Positions 56,586-64,000 of a stretch of DNA of 64,000 nucleotides are shown here, one piece after another. Origin of the DNA: Girardinichthys multiradiatus. Taxonomy: Eukaryota; Chordata; Actinopteri; Cyprinodontiformes; Goodeidae. Both the position numbers and the translations under genes were made by a program. A model generated the notes under the pieces. That model worked only from the letters and a program-made list of their open reading frames with translations, did no database searches and was not told where the DNA came from. How positions within the stretch are numbered: position 1 is the first letter of the stretch; each line of letters starts with the position of its first letter. The DNA is taken from NCBI RefSeq assembly GCF_021462225.1, contig NC_061815.1, forward strand, positions 48,733,873 to 48,797,872, in the 5' to 3' direction.

Positions 56586-59500
56586 GTGTACTGTTAGCTT
56601 TATCCAGCAGTGACTGGCTAATTTAAAGGTCTTATTTCCTTTGAGGGAGGAAACAGTTGACTTGTCTGCAACAGCAGTACATGCTCATTAAAAGAAAGGC
56701 ATTCTGATAATTCATTTGATCAGTTCTGTAACATTTTTATTGTGACAAAACCGATGTGCATATAGAAATTTCTATTTTATTTTATTTATTCTAGAGAGAA
56801 TGTGTAGTTTTGACATATTTTTTTTTCTTTTCTTTTGCAACAATAAAGATTTCTTTCCATTAACATTTTCAAATTGGTAAATGCCGAATTTGTCAAAAAG
56901 ACACAAATGTTAACATTGCTAGTGGCAACTTCGTTCCAGGATAATTTCTCTTATCTTGACTTTGTCATGCATAAACTATCTTCCTCTTAACTATCTTGTG
57001 TATTAAAATTCACTGAACTTCAGAACTGTTTTATGAATTGTAGCATTAATATTTAGATACATTTGTAATGACTAACAGGCTAGTTATCCTTAAAAAATGT
57101 CCTAAAGAAAGTACATACATACTGAAAAAGGAAAGCAGGGAACTGAATCCCAAAGAGGTTCACCAAAGTTGGAAACCACTTTGAAGGTCAAGGCTGACGG
57201 TTGGGAGTTAGCCTTGTGTATGTTTACTTATAATGTAGCTTTGTACATTATATTTCTGTTATGAAGCACTGGACAGGTGTCCCCAATAAAGTGGGTGGTG
57301 AGTGTATAAATCACTTTTAAATCTTGGAGTAACTTACCAAATCTTTCTGCACTTCAAAATAAATTAGATGAAAGGACAGTATAAGGAATATGAGTGTTGA
57401 ATATTAAATGAGAGTGTGCTCTGAAATTCACCTCAAGTCAGCTGAATGTCTGAAGAATAATTCATAAGCTGTTTATGTTTACTAGAGATTCAAGCTCTTA
57501 AAAGGTTTGATTTGCCAATGTATTTTACAGTCAGGTTCGGCGTCACCTGTGTAGTCAGACAAATTAACTCAATTGCTTTAATTATTCTGTGGTTCCTTCA
57601 TTTAGCTTGAATACTACCCTAACTGCATCATGAACATTGAGACATAACAGGAAGACATACCAGCTGTGACATATAGGGCAAACCAGATTTCAGCACACAA
57701 GAATACTAACAATCTGCACGGTGATGTGGGATTATGAGAAAGCGAACAGACCGGTATGTTGCTGTGTTCAAATATGAGAGCAGAATACTAATGGACTCCT
57801 CAGGCTGCTGTCGGTTTGTTTAGCCCTTTCAGTTCAGTTGCTCAGTCTTAAGAGGGGAGTCCAATCATAAGTCAAACACTTTACTGTGTTGACTGGCAGA
57901 CAGTGACAAGAAAGCAATCCTCATTTTTGATTCAACGGTGAGCCTGTACGGTCCAAGAAACAAGCTCAGTTGGCAGTGACTCGAAAGCAGATTATCACTT
58001 TCATCACCTCCAAAATCTTTTGAAGCTATGCAACAGTAGGCACAGTCCTTGAACCTGAAAAGTATGAGCCGGCCTTAAAAATGAAAGAATCCAGTCCACT
58101 TTGTATTCAGTGTTCCACAGTAAAATGTAAATTTGGATGCACTAGACTGCATCATTATTCAGGATAGAGCATTGTTAAACGAGCGCACATGCATCTAGAT
58201 AATTGGTTTGCATTACAGTTGCTGTATGGAAGCAAAAAAGACATGTATTGCTCATTTTATAGCTGAGCTGAGTTTATATTTAATTTTCTTATCTCAGGGT
58301 GGCCAGACAAACCAAAGCAGGCTCAGGGTTTCCTGAAACCTCTCATGGGTTAAACTCATGGATACATTTGCCGAGGGGTCCTAATTGTTTTAGAAATTTA
58401 AGGAGAGGTATGAAATTATTTAAAACTGCAGAAGATAAACGTAAAAAAGGAACCTTGTAGATCTTTAAAGCAAATGTTTATAAAGGCTTTATATCAAACA
58501 CCATAAGTTTCTAGATTTGATCGGCTGTGATGTATATGGTGTGGATAAGAATCCTTTATCCTTTCATTTAAGTGCAATTACAAATTTTTCAACAAGAAAA
58601 TCTCTAATTTTGCCTTAACTCAATAACCTTAAATGGCTTAACATATGTGCTTGTGCTTGCTTAATCTTAAATCTCAAACAAGAAAAAAGTTGTGCTGCAA
58701 GTTTGTCTGGCTCTTGTAGCATATCTACAGAATATTGTGTCCTGGTGGGCAAAGCTTAATGAAACTTCATAGCCTCTCTCCTACATGAGTAAATGAGAAA
58801 TTAAACATCAGAGACAGTTTCTCATTTCAGTGTAATTAAAGTTTTAATTGCTTGATGTTGAGCATAGCATCTTGTGAAAAAGCAGATTCACCATGAGGCA
58901 CACCACGAATCAGAAAGAGCTGTGAAAAGACAAACAACAATAACACACGGCCACTGCTCTGTATAATTGGATATGAACAGTTAACTCCTCCAGATTCCCT
59001 AACAAAATGACAGTGAAGGGTTCTCCGCTTTAACCACACATGCAGTGTTTCATCTGTCATGTGCCTGGTATTCTGATAATTGCGTGGGGTAGACAGAACA
59101 CTGTCTACCTGAAAAATACAGTTGGTGGATAAAAGACCTGTGAAGCTAATCCTGTTGGTTTTACCATCTCTAGGAATCTACATTTCACACGGATGAGTTG
59201 AAGCTAATGTCTGCAGGTTGTGCATGCCAATCTCATTAGAGCCAGGTGTTGAAATTCAGCTCACTAAGTCCTGACAGTGGTTCACTCCATTTTCTCTCAT
59301 CCTGAGCCCAGTGAACACCTGTGGTGACAATAATTGAACACTCTCAGATCTTAGGCTACCATTCAGCTCTGTCTTCATGTAGTTACTGGTCATCCTGCTA
59401 AGGAAAATTCACAAACTCATTTACGCTTAAAGTTATGTTTGCCCCCACTGAATCTAAAACCAGGGTTGTAGAAAGAGACACTTTGGGGCTTTTGTAGAAT

Positions 59501-59685
59501 GTAAGCGTTCAGTGTCTCAGCAAATACAGCACAGCTATGGGGCTATAGGTTGTTTTATTGTTATAGAAAAATACTCCCAAAATAATGCCCAAAACAGAGC
59601 TTTCGTTCTCTAAAACATCCATCCATCCATCTTCAGGGTACTGTGTGTACTGTTAGCTTTTTGTATTTTAACACCCAAATGCATC
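56586..59685. other. No gene recognised
   Basis: Mostly anonymous AT-rich DNA apart from a transposon-end-like sequence at 57265-57308. Open frames are short and featureless. Confidence 0.4.
57265..57308 (+). repeat. DNA-transposon end fragment
   Basis: ggacaggtgtccccaataaa followed by gtgggtggtgagtgtataaa resembles a widespread fish transposon end (acaggtgttcctaataaagt type). The partner end is not visible. Confidence 0.5.
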
Positions 59686-59689
59686 TAAG

Positions 59690-59960
59690 TCTCAAATGAT
59701 GAGCCTTACAGACCTAAGAATACTGTACCAACAGTCAAACATGGTGGTTGGCAACATCATGCTCAGGGTCTTTTTACTGCCAATTGTACCAGTTAATTGC
59801 ACAAAGTGGATGAAATAATAAAGAAGCAGGAATACATCTGCATTTTTCCACTTTACCTCAAATAAAAGGGCTGGTTGAGATGTTGACAACTTTTGACAAC
59901 TGGGCACTCCAACACAAGAACGCTGGTTTTGGAATAATTAAAGAAGTCTAACATTAAGCC
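59690..59960 (+). mobile_element. Tc1/mariner transposase relic
   Basis: ccaacagtcaaacatggtgg followed by ttggcaacatcatgctcagg encodes a broken PTVKHGG-(S)IML segment of the transposase catalytic domain. Flanking sequence is too decayed to trace. Confidence 0.6.
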
Positions 59961-60164
59961 AGCTAGAATTATGCCAGGAGCTTGTTAATGCCCCCAAATG
60001 CATGTTCTTTCTCTGCAACTTGCTAAAAGAGATGTTAGTAGGGGTGTATGTATATATTCGGGCCCGTTTATACAATCTGAATCTGTCGATTAGACAAAAT
60101 TCACAAAGAATTTAAATTGTTGCACCTACTTGCAGTTCAAATAAATTAAACTATTTGTGGTATT

Positions 60165-60340
60165 AGGGTTAGGGAGGCCACTGTGGCCCAGTGGAAATAG
60201 AAGACATCTTGCAATCTGATCCATCTGTCCATGTGCCCCTGGTTAATGCACTTATCGGTGTATAAATCTGTGTGTTTTTAATTGTGACTGGGTGAATGTG
60301 GTTCTAGCGCAAATCGCTTTGAGTGTTATGACTGGAAAAT
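60165..60340 (+). mobile_element. tRNA-derived SINE, degraded second copy
   Basis: ggccactgtggcccagtgga, catcttgcaatctgatccat, gtgcccctggttaatgcact, cggtgtataaatctgtgtg, gactgggtgaatgtggttct and cgctttgagtgttatgactg follow the order of the SINE at 44145-44400 (opposite strand). The B-box segment is deleted. Confidence 0.75.
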
Positions 60341-60718
60341 GCTGCAGCAAAAGTTCTGATGAAAATTAACAAGAGAGATCATATTTCTCCTACTTTAGCT
60401 TCCCTTCATTGGCTCCCTGTTAAATCCAGAATATAATTTAAAATTATCCTCCTCACATATAAAGCCCTTAATGATCTAGCTCCATCATACATCAGAGATC
60501 TGATTGGTCCATATGTTCCTAACAGAGCACTTCGTTCTCAGACTGCAGGTTTACTGGTGGTTCCTAGAGTCTCTAGAAGTAGAATGGGAGGCAGATCCTT
60601 TAGTTATCAGGCTCCTCTCCTGTGGAACCAGCTTCCAGTTTTAGTCCGTGAGGCAGACACCCTGTCTACTTTTAAGGTTAGGCTTAAAACTTTCCTTTTT
60701 GACAAAGCTTATAGTTAG
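60341..60718 (+). pseudogene. L2 ORF2 C-terminus (copy E), one internal stop
   Basis: The frame reads KINKRDHISPTLASLHWLPV, a TAA at 60434-60436, then ILLTYKALNDLAPSYIRDLI, PYVPNRALRSQTAGLLVVPR, SRMGGRSFSYQAPLLWNQLP and TFLFDKAYS, ending at 60718. Apart from the shared TAA it is open for about 125 codons, the best preserved C-terminus of the family here. Confidence 0.85.
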
Positions 60719-61541
60719 AGTGGCTTAGGTTATCCTGAGCTATCTCTGTAGTTATGCTGCTACAGGCTTTCACTTTCTCGACTACATTCTCATACTACTC
60801 TCCAATTATTATTTGCTGTTATTTCAGCTTTTAACTTTGTTCACTCTCTTTTCTCTTCTTAGAAATTACACCTGGCCTGACTCTGTGTCTACCTGTGACA
60901 CCTTCCTGGAGGGGGGCATTGTCCAAGCTTCTGCTGGCAACAACTAAATGCTCACCTTCTACACGATATAGCTACTGACTGAGCTTTTACTGTGACAAAC
61001 TGCATGTGCTCTCTATTATACTCTAAACTTGAAATCTGGCTCAGAGTTTATCTGTTTTACTTCCTAGATGAAAACACTAAAGGAGCTACATCGATTAACA
61101 TTTACTTTTCCTTCCCATTGAAAATACTCCTGGATCAATGCTTCTGTTTTCTGCTACTGTGTTCTTTTTCTGTCTCTGCTCTGTTCTCTGAAACCCCCAG
61201 TCGGTCGTGGCAGATGGGCGCTCACACTGAGCCTGGTTCTGCTGGAGGTTTCTTCCTGTTAAAAGGGAGTTTTTCCTCTCCACTGTCACTACATGCATGC
61301 TCAGTATGAGGGATTGCTGCAAAGTCAACACCAGTGACTGTCCACTGTCGCTACATGCTCATCCAGGAGGAGTGACTGCTACAAATCTCTAACTTGATGC
61401 AATCTGCTGTGTTTCCTTGGATAGAAAAACGTTTTAACCAATTTGAATAAATAACTGAATCTGACTGAACTGTTCAATTGTTAGGATTAATTGGAATGTA
61501 TGAATCTGACTTGAAATCTGTATGATTCGATTGAATTGACT
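60341..61541 (+). mobile_element. L2-type LINE 3' end (copy E)
   Basis: A plus-strand fragment with the ORF2 C-terminus, 3' UTR and a diverged tail (gattcgattgaattgac). It begins directly at the SINE end, so either one inserted beside the other or the SINE was carried along. It is collinear with copies A and D in the minus orientation. Confidence 0.88.
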
Positions 61542-61605
61542 CGGCCCATTTTAAAGTTACCCACCTTTCACACAATGCAACAGGAAACAACACTTTCCAA
61601 TTATT

Positions 61606-62000
61606 TTTACCTCTGCCTTCCTCCCTACCTGTTGGATGGAGTAAGGGGGAGTCAGGTTTCGCCTAAACCGGCTCAGTTATGGTTGAGGTGCAAACACACC
61701 CTCCATTTCTGCTACCTGTGCGACCCCTTCTTTTTTCCAATGGTTATAAGCGGTCTGACAGAGAGAGGTAACCACAATCCTTGTGGTTTTTAGTATAACA
61801 ATGGCCACCAGTGGGCTCTAGATGGACAAACTTTATCAGTTTATTAGTTTACTTAGTACCCCTACACGTAGCCCATTCTAAAATGGCCAAACTCTAAAAC
61901 TCAGTAGTTTATTCTAACCTCCCCAACAACCCCGCACCATTCCAAACCCTTTGTGAAGAGCCTTGAGACGACGTGTAAATAAAACTGAATTGAAAACTGA
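61606..62000 (+). repeat. Repeat unit (about 235 bp) followed by an L2-like tail
   Basis: 61606-61840 matches the insert at 52332-52565 in the opposite orientation. About 120 bp further on, gccttgagacgacgtgtaaa and aaaactgaattgaaaactg form an L2-type tail. Unit plus tail may be one short non-autonomous retroposon; 35154-35270 gives a third, partial example. Confidence 0.6.
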
Positions 62001-62776
62001 ATTAAACAATGTCCAGGCCCTGTAATAGACTGTCGATCTGTCCAGGGCACAGCCAATCTCTCATCCAGTGATGGAAAGGTTTCTGCTTTCCCCGCAATCC
62101 TGAACAGGATTTGGGATGGGCAGATGATTTTCTGAACCGTATAAATGAAATAAAAAATATATTTTACATAAACCACAGATGTATGTATTTTTGATATAAA
62201 CATTCCTGTCTATAGACATATTTACTTGTTACAAAGACATCAACAAGCTGATGCAGAAACATGCATTAAGCATTTATTGCAAGCTGGCTCAAAAATGTTA
62301 TATGGGGAGTTATAGAAAGCAACAAACTAGAGACAGAGGTCCACTGGCTCTGTGCGTGCATCCTTATATGCAGGTTTGCTGCTCAATTTAAGAGGACGTA
62401 GCCTTGTTTCGTTAACGTTTGCACCTCCTTATCAAATGAACCATAAGTGTTGCACTTTTATTGTGAAGGACATGCAACACCTCAGCTGTGAAAAAATTAT
62501 CTGCTTTTAAGCAGATTTAGAGAAACATAACTAGCTAAAAGGATGGAGAGGAAGTTTCAGATTATCAATGGGCAGGGCCATATTCTAAGACTGACCAAAC
62601 AGATTTACTGTTATTAATGGATTAAATGTCATATTACATCCTTCTTCCACAAACGCTTTGATTGGGACAATATGCAGCTTATTTGATGATTATTGCAATA
62701 AAAACTCAAAATAAGTGCATTAATGTGTTTTGTAAGTTTTAGGTGCCAGACAAGGCAAATCATTATATGACGCAAC
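62001..62776. other. No gene recognised
   Basis: Anonymous sequence before the transposon end. Confidence 0.4.
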
Positions 62777-62778
62777 TA

Positions 62779-63966
62779 CAGGGGTTGGACAATGAAACTG
62801 AAACATCTGTCATTTTAGTGTGGGCAGTTTCATGGCTAAATTGGACAAGCTTGGTAGCCAGTCTTCATTGATTGCACATTGCACCAGTAAGAGCAGAGTG
62901 TGAAGGTTCAATTAGCAGGGTAAGAGCACAGTTTTGGTCAACATATTGAAATGCACACAACATTATGGGTGACATACCAGAGTTCAAAAGAGGACAAATT
63001 GTTGGTGCACGTCTTGCTGGTGCATCTGTGACCAAGACAGCAAGTCTTTGTGATGTATCAAGAGCCACGGTATCCAGGGTAATGTCAGCATACCACCAAG
63101 AAGGACAAACCACATCCAACAGGATTAACTGTGGACGCAAGATGAAGCTGTATGAAAGGGATGTTCGGGTGCTAACCCGGATGGTATCCAAAAAACATAA
63201 ATCAACGGCTGCCCAAATCAGGGCAGAATTCAATGTGCACCTCAACTCTCCTGTTTCCACCAGAACTGTCCGTCGGGAGCTCCACAGGGTCAATATACAT
63301 GGCCGGGCTGCTATAGCCAAACCTTTGGTCACTCATGCCAATGCCAAACGTCGGTTTCAATGGTGCAAGGAGCGCAAATCTTTGGCTGTGGACAATGTGA
63401 AACATGTATTGTTCTCTGATGAGTCCACCTTTACTGTTTTCCCCACCATCAGTGATGGTTTGGGCTGCCATATCATGGCATTCCCTTGGCCCAATACTTG
63501 TGCTAGATGGGCGCGTGACCGCCAAGGACTACCGAACCATTCTTGAGGGCCATGTGCATCCAATGGTTCAAACATTGTATCCTGAAGGCGGTGCCGTGTA
63601 TCAGGATGACAATGCACCAATACACACAGCAAGACTGGTGAAAGATTGGTTTGATAAACATGAAAGTGAAGTTGAACATCTCCCATGGCCTGCACAGTCA
63701 CCAGAACTAAATATTATTGAGCCACTTTGGGGTGTTTTGGAGGAGTGAGTCAGGAAACGTTTTCCACCACCAGTATCACGTAGTGACCTGGCCACTATCC
63801 TGCAAGAAAAATGGCTTAAAATCCCTCTGACCACTGTGCAAGACTTGTGTATGTCATTCCCAAGACGAATTGATGCTGTATTGGCCGCAAAAGGAGGCTC
63901 TACACCATACAAATAAATTATTGTGGTCTAAAACCAGGTATTTCAGTTTAATTGTCCAGCGAGAGG
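62779..63966 (+). mobile_element. Tc1-like DD37E transposon, copy 2
   Basis: The left end caggggttggacaatgaaac is intact after TA (62777-62778). The right end follows the same inverted repeat to about 63959 (ttcagtttaattgtccag) and then diverges at the last seven or eight bases, so the outer tip is mutated or replaced. Orientation is opposite to copy 1 at 40749. The element is about 90 bp shorter because of an internal deletion. Confidence 0.9.
62965..63916 (+). pseudogene. DD37E Tc1-like transposase with deletion and stop
   Basis: Starts MGDIPEFKRGQIVGARLAGA and runs open through both DNA-binding units to VLFSDESTFTVFPT (first Asp). A deletion of about 80-90 bp near 63445 removes the segment with the KHGG motif and changes the frame. 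The downstream frame has LDGRVTAKDYRTILEGHVHP, YQDDNAPIHTARL (second Asp) and SPELNIIEPLWGVLEE (Glu). A TGA at 63746-63748 follows, where copy 1 has CGA, consistent with CpG decay. The end is FPRRIDAVLAAKGGSTPYK, stopping at 63914-63916. Confidence 0.9.
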
Positions 63967-64000
63967 TTGAGAGATATCGACTAGAAATAGTCGGGCTTGC

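Overview
This looks like nuclear DNA of a ray-finned fish (teleost). The base composition is AT-rich, microsatellites are frequent, and the repeats are typical of teleosts: L2-type LINEs ending in (TTGAA)-like tails, a Rex1/CR1-like LINE, several Tc1/mariner families, a tRNA-derived SINE, LTR retroelements and a fish-type endogenous retrovirus (ERV). I found no convincing host protein-coding gene, rRNA or tRNA gene. The window reads as an intergenic or intronic stretch built mostly from nested, broken mobile elements. The species cannot be named from this sequence.

Layout. 1-2.6 kb: anonymous DNA and the first copy of an unnamed interspersed repeat. 2.7-8.35 kb: a Rex1-like LINE abutting an L2-type LINE, both on the minus strand; the L2 carries a Tc1 insertion plus deletion and keeps relics of an ORF1 esterase and an ORF2 endonuclease. 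8.35-15.5 kb: mostly anonymous. 15.6-16.3 kb: a solo LTR with a 5-bp target duplication. 17.2-19.6 kb: an isolated arginine-rich exon with a splice donor, then a 1.5-kb transposon with about 360-bp inverted repeats. 20.1-22.1 kb: Tc1 relics and a partial duplication. 22.7-28.6 kb: a minus-strand ERV (5' LTR, tRNA-Tyr-like primer site, gag, protease, remnant pol) invaded by a 1751-bp solo LTR. 28.6-39.3 kb: L2 3' ends, Tc1 relics and a second full solo LTR. 40.7-44.4 kb: a DD37E Tc1-like transposon, an LTR-like region and a SINE. 46.1-50.3 kb: a Tc1-derived MITE, the second copy of the unnamed repeat (with a palindrome) and a third copy of the long LTR. 51.4-56.5 kb: another L2 copy with an internal insertion, then a Tc1 (DD34E) nested in an older Tc1. 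56.6-64 kb: anonymous DNA, a SINE, an L2 3' end, a repeat unit with an L2-like tail, and a second DD37E copy at the window edge.

None of the long mobile-element reading frames is intact; each has a stop, frameshift or deletion. The useful content is the insertion history (which element interrupts which), structural signals (target duplications, terminal repeats, primer site, TATA boxes), and a few features I cannot assign: the inverted-repeat transposon with a possible micro-exon, the arginine-rich exon, and the long LTR family with its promoter close to one end.
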